Notes: generated from the letters alone by a model not told the origin. A stretch of 49,976 nt of DNA from Ignavibacteria bacterium (GCA_030835025.1 JAUQWS010000029.1:1-49976), one strand, 5' to 3'; shown: positions 1-10,003, counted from the first letter of the stretch. A program made the numbers and translations.

Positions 1-1613
1 GGCGCTCCGTACCTGAATGCATCAAGCAGGAACCCAAATTTCTCCGCCTGCTGTTCTTTGGTCAGGTTTAGCACTGTAAATACTTTCTGCTGAATATCGC
101 TTCTGTGTATCCTAATTGAACCCGAACCGAATTCGTTCCCGTTGCATACAAGGTCATAGCAAACCGCGCGTATAGCCGTCAGTGAATCAATATTGGCTTT
201 AGGGTCAAGGCAGCCTTTATCAAGTTTTTCCATATCTTCATCATGCGGCATAGTGAATGCATGGTGTTCAGCAACAAAGCTCTGTGTTTCCTCATCATAA
301 CCAAAAATCGGGAAATCATTTATCCAGATGAATTCATAGCGCGATTCATCAACAAGGTTGAATATCTCAGCCAGTTTCAGGCGCAGATTTCCGAGTCCCG
401 TATAAACTTTCTTTGCGGGTCCCGAAAGTATAAACACAGTATCTCCGCTGCCTGCCACGAAAGCAGATTTGATCCCGGCCTGGATATCTTCACTCAGGAA
501 CTTGAGCAAAGGAGATGAGGCTGTGCCGTCTGCATTATACTTTATGTAACCAAGTCCCCCGAATTTAAGAGTCTTCACATAATCTGTTAATGAATCGATT
601 ATTTTTCTTGTGACTTCCTGCGATGGCAATTTGATACCGGCAACTATTCCGCCTTGAGATATTGACTCTGAAAATACTTTGAAATCTGTTTGTTTAACTG
701 TTTCGGTTAATTCAACTATCCTCAACTCACCCTTTATTCTCAGGTCTGGCTTATCGCTGCCGTAGGTCTGCATGGCATTATCATAGCTCATAACAGTAAA
801 GGGTGCTTTCAATTCAGTGCCCGCAGTTTCCTTCCAGATATCAATTATCACACCTTCTACTATTTTGAATACGTCTTCTTCCGTTACGAAGCTCATTTCA
901 ATATCGATCTGTGTAAATTCCGGCTGCCTGTCAGCTCTAAGATCCTCATCACGAAAGCATTTGCATATTTGAACATAGCGGTCAATACCGCCTACCATCA
1001 GAATCTGTTTATATGTTTGCGGTGATTGCGGCAGTGCGTAAAATTTTCCTTTATGAACTCTTGAAGGAACGAGGTAATCTCTTGCACCTTCGGGAGTAGA
1101 TTTCATAAGTATAGGTGTTTCTATCTCAACAAAATTCTCACGTTCAAAATAGCGGTGAACTACCTGGTAGATCTTATTCCTCAGTACAAGATTATCAGCT
1201 ATCTTCTTTCTTCTCAGGTCAAGATATCTGTACTTAAACCTTAATTCTTCCGAAGCCTTTACTTCTTCTTCTATCACAAACGGTGTTGTTTCGGAAGTAT
1301 TCAGTATCTCAATACTGTTCACAAGAACCTCTATCTCACCAGTCAGCATATTCGGATTGGTCGAAGATCTCTTTTGGACAGTACCTGATGCTGAGATTAC
1401 GAATTCAAGTCCAAGTGATTTTGCAGTATCATATGCGTCTTTGTTATCGGGATTCAGTGTTAACTGTGTAACTCCGTACCTGTCGCGGAGATTCACGAAT
1501 ATAACTCCGCCAAGATCTCTCACTTGAGATACCCACCCGTTAAGAGTAACCGGCTTTCCTGAATCAGTGAGCCGAAGCTCACCGCAGGTATGTGTTCGCT
1601 TGGTAAATTGCAT
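1..1613 (-). CDS. aspS: Aspartyl-tRNA synthetase, C-terminus cut by window edge
   Basis: Class II synthetase that charges tRNA-Asp with aspartate in the cytoplasm. The reading frame runs from an ATG at 1613 to the left edge without a stop, giving about 537 residues of an expected 580-600; the missing part would carry motif 3. Seen in the translation: an N-terminal OB-fold anticodon-binding domain (start MQFTKRTHTCGELR, then GWVSQVRDLGGVIFVNLRDR), the YRYLDLRR segment, motif 2 region with FRDEDLRADRQPEFTQID near residue 215-235, and the bacterial insertion (GAD) domain followed by the FAEHHAF-type stretch (here FVAEHHAFTMP). These are typical of bacterial AspRS. A strong promoter lies 8 bp upstream of the ATG, so the mRNA probably has almost no leader. 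Divergent from rfaE1. Confidence 0.96.
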   Translation of the reverse strand, partial: MQFTKRTHTCGELRLTDSGKPVTLNGWVSQVRDLGGVIFVNLRDRYGVTQLTLNPDNKDAYDTAKSLGLEFVISASGTVQKRSSTNPNMLTGEIEVLVNSIEILNTSETTPFVIEEEVKASEELRFKYRYLDLRRKKIADNLVLRNKIYQVVHRYFERENFVEIETPILMKSTPEGARDYLVPSRVHKGKFYALPQSPQTYKQILMVGGIDRYVQICKCFRDEDLRADRQPEFTQIDIEMSFVTEEDVFKIVEGVIIDIWKETAGTELKAPFTVMSYDNAMQTYGSDKPDLRIKGELRIVELTETVKQTDFKVFSESISQGGIVAGIKLPSQEVTRKIIDSLTDYVKTLKFGGLGYIKYNADGTASSPLLKFLSEDIQAGIKSAFVAGSGDTVFILSGPAKKVYTGLGNLRLKLAEIFNLVDESRYEFIWINDFPIFGYDEETQSFVAEHHAFTMPHDEDMEKLDKGCLDPKANIDSLTAIRAVCYDLVCNGNEFGSGSIRIHRSDIQQKVFTVLNLTKEQQAEKFGFLLDAFRYGA

Positions 1614-1620
1614 AGAATAA

Positions 1621-1651
1621 CAAAAATACGCAAAATTTGCTTGGGTTTCAA
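1621..1651 (-). promoter_or_regulatory. Bacteroidota-type promoter of aspS
   Basis: On the minus strand a TTG (1651-1649) is followed after exactly 20 bp by TATTTTTG (1628-1621), matching the Bacteroidota -33/-7 consensus TTG and TAnnTTTG. Only 7 bp separate the -7 element from the aspS ATG, so the transcript would start within a few bases of the start codon. Confidence 0.7.
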
Positions 1652-1677
1652 TGAACTGTTAATTACAGTAAATTCAA

Positions 1678-1708
1678 TTGAATAAGCAATGAATTACATC
1701 TATATTTG
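1678..1708 (+). promoter_or_regulatory. Bacteroidota-type promoter of the rfaE1 operon
   Basis: TTG (1678-1680), 20 bp, TATATTTG (1701-1708). It is back to back with the aspS promoter; the two -33 elements are only 26 bp apart. A second TAnnTTTG (TATTTTTG, 1721-1728) follows but has no TTG at the right distance. Confidence 0.68.
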
Positions 1709-1743
1709 GCTAAATTATTTTATTTTTGGCAAATTATAAGTTG

Positions 1744-2745
1744 ATGACTTCAAAGATAACCTCTCATAAGCTCCAAAAAATATTCAAAAAGAGTAAAAAC
1801 AAGAAGATTGCGATTCTGGGTGACGTGATGCTGGATAAGTATGTTTACGGAGATATTTCAAGGATTTCCCCCGAGGCCCCCGTACCTGTTATAGATACAA
1901 TGAAAACAGAATATAAACTGGGGGGCGCTGCAAATGTTGCAAACAATGTAAAAGCACTGGAAGCTGAACCTATACTTATCGGGGTCATAGGAGACGACTA
2001 CGACGCCGGGCACTATCTTGAGGTGATGAGAAGCCAGGGGCTTTCAACTGTGGGGATCTTTAAGGATAAGTCAAGACCAACAACCTCAAAAACCAGAGTA
2101 ATTTCTCACTCACAGCATGTACTGAGAGTTGACAGCGAAAGAAAGCATGACCTTTCGCCAGAACTTTCAAAAAAAATACTCGGTTTCATAAAGAATAACC
2201 TTAACACATTTGAGGCTGTGATTTTACAGGACTATAACAAGGGCGTATTGACAAAAGAAGTGATAACATCGGTAATCAGCCTTTGCAGGAATTCAGGTAA
2301 ACCGGTCTACGTGGACCCAAAGTTCATGAATTTCTTTGAATATAAAGATGTTACAATATTTAAGCCAAACCGGAAAGAAGTCAGCGATATTCTTGCTATG
2401 AAACTTGATGGTGACGATTCAGTAAGGGAAGCAGGCAGAAGGATAATTGACAGCCTGAACTGCGAATACCTTGTTCTCACCAGAGGTGAAAAGGGAATGA
2501 TGCTGTTTGACAAGGAAAAAGGCAAGACTGTCGTACTGGATATCCCGACACGGGCAAGAAAGGTTGCAGATGTATCAGGAGCAGGTGATACAGTTATATC
2601 AACAATCGCCGTGATGCTTGCAGGCGGGGCAAATATAATTGAATCAGTAATGCTTGCCAACAGTGCAGCCGGAATTGTGTGTGAAGAAGTGGGAATAGTT
2701 CCAATATACAGGAAAGCATTGCTTGAATCGCTGAGATCGAATTAG
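1744..2745 (+). CDS. rfaE1: D-glycero-beta-D-manno-heptose-7-phosphate kinase
   Basis: PfkB/ribokinase-family kinase that phosphorylates heptose 7-phosphate at C1 in ADP-heptose synthesis for LPS core. Seen: the N-terminal KKIAILGDVMLDKYVYGD motif, GGAANVANN sugar-binding segment, PTTSKTRVIS, the KPNRKEV motif and the C-terminal SGAGDT anion hole with the catalytic Asp. This is the kinase half of E. coli HldE as a stand-alone protein of about 333 residues. I chose the ATG at 1744; an in-frame TTG at 1726 would add six residues (MANYKL) and lies inside a second promoter-like TATTTTTG. The next gene encodes the adenylyltransferase half, which fixes the pathway. Confidence 0.93.
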   Translation: MTSKITSHKLQKIFKKSKNKKIAILGDVMLDKYVYGDISRISPEAPVPVIDTMKTEYKLGGAANVANNVKALEAEPILIGVIGDDYDAGHYLEVMRSQGLSTVGIFKDKSRPTTSKTRVISHSQHVLRVDSERKHDLSPELSKKILGFIKNNLNTFEAVILQDYNKGVLTKEVITSVISLCRNSGKPVYVDPKFMNFFEYKDVTIFKPNRKEVSDILAMKLDGDDSVREAGRRIIDSLNCEYLVLTRGEKGMMLFDKEKGKTVVLDIPTRARKVADVSGAGDTVISTIAVMLAGGANIIESVMLANSAAGIVCEEVGIVPIYRKALLESLRSN

Positions 2746-2765
2746 GATCTCAGTCAACCGAAAAA

Positions 2766-2783
2766 AATTGTTAATCAACAATT
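2766..2783. repeat. Small inverted repeat between rfaE1 and rfaE2
   Basis: AATTGTT, 4-base loop, AACAATT, ending 9 bp before the GTG start of rfaE2. On the minus strand it is followed by seven T, so it could stop antisense transcription. On the plus strand no T tract follows, so it should not terminate the operon. Confidence 0.4.
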
Positions 2784-2792
2784 CAGAATAAA

Positions 2793-3284
2793 GTGAGACC
2801 CGGAAACATAATAAGCTCTTTGAATCCCGAGCTGAAAGAAATACTTAAGAATCTGCGTGCTCAGCGCAAAAAAATTGTTTTTACCAACGGTGTATTCGAT
2901 ATTATTCACCGCGGGCATGTTGAATATCTGAGCGAGGCCAAAAAACTCGGAGATATACTTATTGTCGGAATGAATTCCGATAGCTCCGTGAAAATGATAA
3001 AAGGCGATATGCGTCCGGTAGTGAATGAAGAAAACAGGTCAATTGTTCTGGCAAGCTTAAAACCGGTTGATTACGTGGTGTTGTTCTACGAGGATAATCC
3101 GTTCGATCTGATAAGCAGGATACTGCCTGATATACTTGTAAAAGGGGCTGACTGGAGCGAAGATAAAATAATCGGAGCCGATATTGTAAAGGCAAACGGC
3201 GGAGAAGTAAAGACTATAAAGTTTATTCAGGATAACTCATCGACAGGGATCATAGAGAAGATAGTTCAGCTGTACTCCAAGTAA
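2793..3284 (+). CDS. rfaE2: D-glycero-beta-D-manno-heptose 1-phosphate adenylyltransferase
   Basis: Cytidylyltransferase-like nucleotidyltransferase that makes ADP-heptose from heptose 1-phosphate and ATP. Seen: FTNGVFDIIHRGHVEYL with the HxGH signature at residues 39-42, GMNSDSSVKMIKG, and the C-terminal STGIIEKI (ISSTxII-type) motif. At 163 residues it is a normal length for the separate enzyme (C-terminal half of HldE). The start is GTG at 2793, 47 bp after the rfaE1 stop; no Shine-Dalgarno is visible. It is followed after 4 bp by the TamB-like gene, so the two are very likely co-transcribed. Confidence 0.94.
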   Translation: MRPGNIISSLNPELKEILKNLRAQRKKIVFTNGVFDIIHRGHVEYLSEAKKLGDILIVGMNSDSSVKMIKGDMRPVVNEENRSIVLASLKPVDYVVLFYEDNPFDLISRILPDILVKGADWSEDKIIGADIVKANGGEVKTIKFIQDNSSTGIIEKIVQLYSK

Positions 3285-3288
3285 ATAA

Positions 3289-6200
3289 TTGGCGGAAGAA
3301 AAAAAAATAGAGATCCAAAAGCCTAAAAAGAAATTCCGCTTCTTTTCATACCTTATTTTGTCTGTTTCAATAATGCTCCTTTTTCTTACCCTGATTGTAT
3401 CAGTCACTCAAACGTCGTTTTTCAGAAGCTGGCTGAAGGATTATCTTGTTGATACTGTAAATGAATCCTTTGCAGAGAAACAGTCATCACTGACTATCGG
3501 CAGTCTTGAAGGGAATTTTTTCAGTGAGATCATAATCAGCAATGCCGTTCTCAAGGTCAAACAGGATGAGATGGTGAAGTTTGACAGACTGAAAGTGAAC
3601 TTCAATATTTTCGGCCTGCTTAACAAAAACATACAGGTTACCGAAGCCGTACTCAGCAGCCCTTCTGTTAATTTTACGAGGATATTGGGAAACAAAGGGG
3701 ATTCGGTATGGAATTTCGCCCATTTGTTTTCATCCGAAGATACCGCAAAGGATACATCGGAATTTGACTGGAAGATCAGCGTACACAGGCTGAGGATCGA
3801 GAACCTGAATTTGGTAATGCTCGGAAGCAAAGAACTGGATATTCCTGTTTCAGCTATTAATATTCTTCCTTCAGCCTCACTTACAACTGATAATCTGAAG
3901 ATCACCGGACTTTCCATTGAAACCCGGGCAGAGTATGACAAAAACGCTGTACAATTGTGGATTGATCACCTTGGGTTCAAATCTAATTTCGGATTCGACC
4001 TCAAAGGCTTATCCGGAGATTTTTATATATCCAGATCCCGTGCAGAAATAAACAATCTGAACATTGAGTCATCCAGAAGCTGGGTACAGATGGAATATGT
4101 GTTTATTGATAAGCTTGATCTTATGAATATCGAAGGATTGCCTTCATTTAAGGGCAAAGATATGAGAATGAGCCTGGTAGGGAAGAACTTTGATTTTGAT
4201 GACCTTAAAGCTTTTTTGCCTGCTGTGGATTTTCTGGACGGGGACCTCTTCTTCGAGCTTAAAGCAAAGGGCAAGTTTGATGATATTCTTATTGAAAAAT
4301 GCAGGATCGAGACGCCTAATACTAACATGGGATTCAGCGGAAGGATGAAGAATCTTGTTGAACCCGAAAATCTTTGGTTTGACGTAAAGAGCAATGAGTT
4401 CAGAATTGACCCTGAAGATACAAAGCGCTACACACCCGGATTGCCGATACCTGACTATACACATCTTGGAGTTGTAACAGGTAATATATCCTATAAAGGT
4501 GAACCGCTGGATTTTGAATCAACATTTGATGTTCAGTCAACTGCAGGGAATGCAAAAGGATTTTTCAATCTCAATCTGAAGACGCAGAACTTCAACTATT
4601 CCACTTCAGTTGAATTCACCGGCGGAAACATCGGCAAGGTCATCAAAGACCAGAAACTTGAAAGCAATCTGAACGGGAAAGTAGAAGCACAGGGCAGCGG
4701 CTTTGATCTTGCAGTCATAAACACAACTCTTAAGTATGAACTCAAAGATTCGAAGATCTATGAACAGAAAATAGACCGCTCGGCAGGAACAATAAACTTA
4801 AGAGGATATAATATCGAAACTGATGTAACTTATGCTTCTGGAAAGATTGATGCTGCGGTGAAAGGTAACGTAAATGTAAGGGATTTCAATAATCCGGTAT
4901 ATGACCTTAAAGGACAGGTTCGGAACCTTGATATATCAATGTTCACAAAAAACGAGTCTGATAAAAGCAGCCTCACATTTGCATTTGATATCAATGGCAG
5001 GGGAATATCCCCTGAAGGGCTTGAAGGTACTTATGACATTAATCTTGCAAATTCATATTATGGTGAATATGATTTCCTGGCTACGCCCGTTAATCTGAAG
5101 ATCTCCACCTCTGGTTCCAATGATTATGTGACATTAAGCAGCAATCTTATAGATTTTAATGCCAGGGGAAACTTCAGGATCGCCGAGATAGGTAACGTAA
5201 TAGCCGGTAATATTGTAATGATACAAAATGAGATCAGCAAGAAATTCAATCTTGATACAATGCTTCCTGTAAAAAGTACTCAGATATCCGGGGCTGATAT
5301 GGATTTTACATACGAACTTAAGACCAAAGACCCCGAAGCAATATCGAAAATGTTCTTCCTGAACGATCTAAGTTTTGACGGTGATATTAAGGGCTACATC
5401 AGGAATTCAGCTAAAGAATTCAGCGGAAAGAGTGTAGTTAACCTCAGGAATTTCACCTATAAAGATACTGTGCTCGTGCTTTCAAACACAAATGCAGAGT
5501 TTGTGCATACTAATGCTTATCCCAGTTATAAGGATGTACCCAAAGGTGATTTTTCCTCATTCAGCTCAACCATTAATGTTGATATAGGCAGAATGAGGAA
5601 TAACTCGAATCTCTTTGACAGTGTGAGCGCAAAAATTGAACTTTCCGGTTCAAAACAGGCAATGTTCATTAAGGGAAAAAGGGATTCAACGGTCTATGCT
5701 TCGCTTAGCGGAGCGATAGACCTTTCACAGGATACGATCGTACTTGATCTGAGCAAGCTGGATCTGTATTATAACAAGTTCCACGTTCAAAATTCGGGAC
5801 CAGTTGTCGTAAGTTATGATCCATCCGGCAGTGAAAGAACATTGTCATTTCAGAAATTCACTCTCTCAAGCGATATCTTGAAAGTGGATATGTATGGTGA
5901 CGTATCTTTAAGCTCAGAGAGCAATTTTACAGCAGATATTACCGATATTGATATTCCCAGTATCCTTCAATATGCGTATGATCCAAAATCCGTTTATGCA
6001 GTTAAGGAGTCACAGAAATTCAAATCACCGTTAAAAGGCAAGATCAGAAGGATCTCGATGTATATGAAAGGGGACTTGAATGACCCGAAGTTAAGCCTGG
6101 AAATGAATACCGGAATAATCAGATATGACCAGATAAAGATAGGAAGGGTGGACGCTTTTATTGATTATGCAAATCAAAATCTTGCAACTGAAGTATTTGT

Positions 6201-7836
6201 AAGCAATACCCAGGCACAGGGAAGCCTGCGTTTGACAGGCAATGTTCCGTTTAACAACCCGCTCGTTACTCCTGACAGTGCTTCTTATATGCAGGTACTT
6301 GCAAAGCCGTTGGACCTTAAACTTAAGGCCAGCAATTTCCAGATAAACTTCTTCTCCAAACTCATTCCAAATTTCTCCGATATCCGGGGCTTCTTGAACG
6401 GAGAAATAAATGCGAAGGGTACCGTTGCGGAACCGGTGCTTTCGGGGAATGCAAATATTGATAAAGGCAGGTTCTTTTTCAGCTGGAACGGGCTTTATTA
6501 CAGGTTTGAGGCAAGCTTTAAGACTGACAGATCTGACCTGGTGGTTGAGAATTTTTCAGTCTATAATGATAGAGACAGGTCAAGGCATATTGATATATTC
6601 GGTAAGATAAATTTTGCGGGCTTGAGCGTTAATGATATTGACCTCACTACCCGTGGTGATATGTATTTCCTTGATGGTTCTTCTATTCAGAACAGGTTCG
6701 GATTTTACGGTGATATGCTTGCCGGGATCGGCGACCCGCCCATCAGAATTAAGGGTAATCTAAGCAATCTGCTGGTATCCGGGCAGCTTGTGGTTAAGAG
6801 CGCAAAGATATATTTCCCCGCCATCTCCAGTCTTGCATATGATGTGTATTCAGATGACTTCACCTACCGCATACTAACCGATGAAAGAGGGTTCAGATTT
6901 CTGGATACGACTATAGTTGTTACCAAGGATGACCTGGATAACCTTGATCCGTTTTTGAGATATAATTACATTCTTGATAAAAGAGAACCGACAGTTGCTG
7001 ATTACATAACTTATGACCTAGAAATTCTAATGGAGAAGAACATTCTGGTCAACATTAATATGAACAGCCTGACCCGTGAAGAGCTTAATGGTGAATTCCA
7101 GGGTAATCTGAAGCTTGATAACAGGACTCCGGACAAGAGATTCCAGTTATTCGGAAGATTGAATATTGTAGGAGATTCCTATTACAGGTTCTATAAGAAC
7201 TTCAGGATACAGGATAGTTATCTCGAGTTTTACGGTGATTACAACGATCCGAAACTTAACATTAAAGCAGAATATAAGAATATCAGAACAACCGGCTCGA
7301 ACGAACAGGAGATCATGTTTGTGGTTCTGGATATTAAGGGTACAAGGTACAAACCCGAGCTTACACTTTCTCTCAGAAGCGAAGACGGATCACAGCAAAC
7401 CGGAAATGAAGCACAGTCCAGGGCTATTTCGTACCTGCTATTCGGCGCTCCGACTGTTGTTGGGACTACTGCGCTAAACAACCTTGGTACCAATTTCGGG
7501 TCGGGACTTGCATCTTCATTTCTTTACGAAGCCCTGAGGAATATTGCACCCTTTGTACAGAATACGGAACTGATATATACCGGCGGGAATCTTAGCGCAA
7601 CCGATATCAGGATAACATCTGCATTTGGCGATGCAATCGTGAAATTCGGAGGCAAGATCCTCACCAACATTAATAATCTTGAGGTCAGCGTCGAGTATCC
7701 CCTTAACAAGCTTTTCAACATGAATGTTTCTAACAATTTAATTATAGAAATAGCCCGTGTTTATTCAAATTCACTGTTCAATCTTGACCAGGGATTTGAA
7801 ACCCGCGCTGGCTTGACATATAAGATTCGCTACTAA
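3289..7836 (+). CDS. tamB: TamB-like inner-membrane-anchored envelope protein (DUF490)
   Basis: Very large protein (1515 residues) with one N-terminal membrane helix at about residues 18-42 and a long beta-rich body. The C-terminal 350 residues look like the TamB/DUF490 domain, with GNLKLDNRTPDKRFQLFGRLNIV, repeated GxLxxxG elements and a terminal segment (GLTYKIRY) like an outer-membrane strand. TamB/AsmA-like proteins span the periplasm and are thought to move phospholipid to the outer membrane or help barrel assembly with TamA/BamA. The start is TTG at 3289, 4 bp after rfaE2, without a Shine-Dalgarno. No BamA/TamA gene lies in the window. Family assignment is from overall architecture and C-terminal pattern, since the central body is poorly conserved. 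Co-transcription with ADP-heptose genes ties it to outer-membrane building. Confidence 0.82.
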   Translation: MAEEKKIEIQKPKKKFRFFSYLILSVSIMLLFLTLIVSVTQTSFFRSWLKDYLVDTVNESFAEKQSSLTIGSLEGNFFSEIIISNAVLKVKQDEMVKFDRLKVNFNIFGLLNKNIQVTEAVLSSPSVNFTRILGNKGDSVWNFAHLFSSEDTAKDTSEFDWKISVHRLRIENLNLVMLGSKELDIPVSAINILPSASLTTDNLKITGLSIETRAEYDKNAVQLWIDHLGFKSNFGFDLKGLSGDFYISRSRAEINNLNIESSRSWVQMEYVFIDKLDLMNIEGLPSFKGKDMRMSLVGKNFDFDDLKAFLPAVDFLDGDLFFELKAKGKFDDILIEKCRIETPNTNMGFSGRMKNLVEPENLWFDVKSNEFRIDPEDTKRYTPGLPIPDYTHLGVVTGNISYKGEPLDFESTFDVQSTAGNAKGFFNLNLKTQNFNYSTSVEFTGGNIGKVIKDQKLESNLNGKVEAQGSGFDLAVINTTLKYELKDSKIYEQKIDRSAGTINLRGYNIETDVTYASGKIDAAVKGNVNVRDFNNPVYDLKGQVRNLDISMFTKNESDKSSLTFAFDINGRGISPEGLEGTYDINLANSYYGEYDFLATPVNLKISTSGSNDYVTLSSNLIDFNARGNFRIAEIGNVIAGNIVMIQNEISKKFNLDTMLPVKSTQISGADMDFTYELKTKDPEAISKMFFLNDLSFDGDIKGYIRNSAKEFSGKSVVNLRNFTYKDTVLVLSNTNAEFVHTNAYPSYKDVPKGDFSSFSSTINVDIGRMRNNSNLFDSVSAKIELSGSKQAMFIKGKRDSTVYASLSGAIDLSQDTIVLDLSKLDLYYNKFHVQNSGPVVVSYDPSGSERTLSFQKFTLSSDILKVDMYGDVSLSSESNFTADITDIDIPSILQYAYDPKSVYAVKESQKFKSPLKGKIRRISMYMKGDLNDPKLSLEMNTGIIRYDQIKIGRVDAFIDYANQNLATEVFVSNTQAQGSLRLTGNVPFNNPLVTPDSASYMQVLAKPLDLKLKASNFQINFFSKLIPNFSDIRGFLNGEINAKGTVAEPVLSGNANIDKGRFFFSWNGLYYRFEASFKTDRSDLVVENFSVYNDRDRSRHIDIFGKINFAGLSVNDIDLTTRGDMYFLDGSSIQNRFGFYGDMLAGIGDPPIRIKGNLSNLLVSGQLVVKSAKIYFPAISSLAYDVYSDDFTYRILTDERGFRFLDTTIVVTKDDLDNLDPFLRYNYILDKREPTVADYITYDLEILMEKNILVNINMNSLTREELNGEFQGNLKLDNRTPDKRFQLFGRLNIVGDSYYRFYKNFRIQDSYLEFYGDYNDPKLNIKAEYKNIRTTGSNEQEIMFVVLDIKGTRYKPELTLSLRSEDGSQQTGNEAQSRAISYLLFGAPTVVGTTALNNLGTNFGSGLASSFLYEALRNIAPFVQNTELIYTGGNLSATDIRITSAFGDAIVKFGGKILTNINNLEVSVEYPLNKLFNMNVSNNLIIEIARVYSNSLFNLDQGFETRAGLTYKIRY

Positions 7837-7854
7837 TTTAAATACATATCATAC

Positions 7855-9978
7855 TTGCCCAGGAAAAAACCAGGTAACCTGAAAGATGAGATCCTTAATC
7901 TTTTCAAGGGGAATCCTTCGCTATCTATCAAATTCAACATGCTGTTCAACAAGCTGAAGCTTGATAAATCTATGAAAGCCGAAGTGCGTGAAATTCTGCG
8001 GGAGCAGGTCCTCTCAGGCGAGCTTCAGAAGAACGGAAAATACTACGAATTTAACCAGCCTACTGCGTTTTATGAAGCTGTCATTATACTTGATGATAAA
8101 AACGATTTTGCTGCTGAGATAAAGACTGAAAGAGGCATTGAAATACTTCCGGTAAAAAAGAGGAACCTGCAGACAGCACTCCCGGGAGATTCTGTCAAGG
8201 TCACTATAATAGAATATGCATACACCGAAGACAGGGAAGCGATCGTTGAAAGTATCGAAAAGCGTGCCAAACATGAGCTTGTCGGGAAGCTTGAATTCAG
8301 CTCAAAAGGACAGGACTATGCATTTGTTATTCCTGATGATAAGAAATTCCGTAAGGATATCTTCATCCCCAGATCAGCACTTAAGGGTGCTACGCACGGC
8401 GATAAAGTTATTTGCGAGATAGTGAACTGGGAATACCAGGACCTTTCACCGGAAGGGAAGATTACCCAGGTAATGGGAAAAGCAGGTGATGTTAAGACAG
8501 AATTCAAAGCGCTGATTAAAAAATACGGTCTCACAAAAACATTTCCAAAAGCCATTAAAGATGAACTCAAGAAGATGGAAGATGGCGGAATGTTTGAGAT
8601 ATCTAAAGATGAGATCAAAAAAAGGCGTGACCTGAGGAAAGAGCTAATATTTACAATTGACCCTGTTGATGCGAAAGATTTTGACGACGCAGTTTCACTG
8701 GACATGCTGAAAAATGGCAATTACAGACTAGGTGTTCATATAGCGGATGTGAGCCATTACGTTAAGGAGGGTACAGCCCTTGAAGCCGAGGCACTGGAGC
8801 GCGGTACAAGCGTTTATTTGATGAATGATGTTGTGCCGATGCTTCCTGAAAAGCTATCCAACGATATTTGTTCTCTTAAGGAAAAGGTTGACAGGCTTGT
8901 TTTTTCGTGCTTTGTTGAAATTGATAAAAAGGGGAGTATTATAAGTTATGAGATATGTAAATCTGTTATTAACAGCAAAAAAAGATTTACATATGAAGAG
9001 GTTCAGGAAATTCTTGATAAACAAAAGGGAAAATTCCTTGATAAGCTGAACGAAATGAACGAGCTTCACAAGATCCTGTTTGCCCGAAGGCTGAAAGAGG
9101 GGAGCCTGGATTTTGAATCGACAGAAGTTAAAGCAGAGATCGAGAACGGACTGATAAAAAGCATAAAACCCAAAGAACGGCTCGATTCTATGAGGCTGAT
9201 CGAGGACTTTATGCTGACTGCGAACAAATGCGTTACATTGTTTATTGAAAGGCAAAAGAATAAACCGCCCTTTATTTACAGAATTCATGACATTCCCGAT
9301 AAGAAACGCATTCAGGAACTTTCGCAGTTTGTGAAGCAATTTGGTATAACACTTAACCCCGAAAGCAAGAAATCAATTCAGAAGATGCTGATGGATGTGC
9401 AGGGAAAACCTGAGGAATTCCTCATAAGCGATATCACTATACGCTCAATGTCCAAAGCGATATATTCAGAAGAGAATATCGGGCATTACGGTCTGGGGTT
9501 TGACCATTACACTCATTTCACTTCTCCGATACGGCGCTACCCCGATCTGGTTGTTCACAGGATACTCTTTGAAACTCTTGGTACAATGAACAACAGCAGA
9601 ATGCAGCATTACAAAAAGATACTTCCGGATGTCTGCAAACACTCTACCGATAAGGAAATAAATGCAGTACGTGCAGAGCGCGAAGCGATCAAAATTCTCC
9701 AGTGCCAGTATATGGAAAGCAGAGTAGGGCAGGAGTTCAAGGCTATTGTTTCAGGAATATCCGAATACGGCATATATGTTGAAATAACCGAAAGCATGAT
9801 AGAAGGAATGATCAGGCTAAGAGACCTCAATGATGACTATTACATACTTGACCAGCAGAATTTCCAAATTGTGGGCAGGCACAGAAGAAAGAAATACAGA
9901 ATTGGCGATAACGTGAAGGTAAAGGTGCACAAGGTAAATACAGAAAACAGGTGGATCGACCTGGTTTTTGTCAGGTAG
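7855..9978 (+). CDS. rnr: Ribonuclease R (RNB-family 3'-5' exoribonuclease)
   Basis: Processive 3'-5' exoribonuclease that degrades structured RNA. Domains in order: an N-terminal winged-helix part (1-70), two cold-shock/OB domains (about 75-235), the RNB catalytic domain with IDPVDAKDFDDAV at 268-280 (metal-binding Asp269, 275, 277, 278), the HYGLGFDHYTHFTSPIRRYPDL motif near residue 545, and a C-terminal S1 domain (about 625-705). 707 residues is short for E. coli RNase R (813) but usual for Bacteroidota. The start is TTG at 7855, 18 bp after the TamB stop. It has no Shine-Dalgarno. It probably belongs to the rfaE1 operon by spacing. Confidence 0.95.
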   Translation: MPRKKPGNLKDEILNLFKGNPSLSIKFNMLFNKLKLDKSMKAEVREILREQVLSGELQKNGKYYEFNQPTAFYEAVIILDDKNDFAAEIKTERGIEILPVKKRNLQTALPGDSVKVTIIEYAYTEDREAIVESIEKRAKHELVGKLEFSSKGQDYAFVIPDDKKFRKDIFIPRSALKGATHGDKVICEIVNWEYQDLSPEGKITQVMGKAGDVKTEFKALIKKYGLTKTFPKAIKDELKKMEDGGMFEISKDEIKKRRDLRKELIFTIDPVDAKDFDDAVSLDMLKNGNYRLGVHIADVSHYVKEGTALEAEALERGTSVYLMNDVVPMLPEKLSNDICSLKEKVDRLVFSCFVEIDKKGSIISYEICKSVINSKKRFTYEEVQEILDKQKGKFLDKLNEMNELHKILFARRLKEGSLDFESTEVKAEIENGLIKSIKPKERLDSMRLIEDFMLTANKCVTLFIERQKNKPPFIYRIHDIPDKKRIQELSQFVKQFGITLNPESKKSIQKMLMDVQGKPEEFLISDITIRSMSKAIYSEENIGHYGLGFDHYTHFTSPIRRYPDLVVHRILFETLGTMNNSRMQHYKKILPDVCKHSTDKEINAVRAEREAIKILQCQYMESRVGQEFKAIVSGISEYGIYVEITESMIEGMIRLRDLNDDYYILDQQNFQIVGRHRRKKYRIGDNVKVKVHKVNTENRWIDLVFVR

Positions 9979-10003
9979 AGTTTTTCTTAATCAGTAAAAA
10001 CTC
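9978..10003. terminator. Bidirectional terminator between rnr and priA
   Basis: GAGTTTTT, 10-base loop, AAAAACTC. The left arm begins at the last base of the rnr stop codon and the right arm lies within the last codons of priA. The T/A-rich stem gives a T tract in either direction, so it can serve both convergent genes. Confidence 0.55.

Noticed and set aside
3441-3941. 166-codon antisense frame within the TamB gene
   Set aside because: Lies fully inside a convincing coding gene on the other strand, with no recognisable domain.
8854-9339. 161-codon antisense frame in rnr
   Set aside because: Shadow of the RNase R frame; composition is typical of antisense translation.
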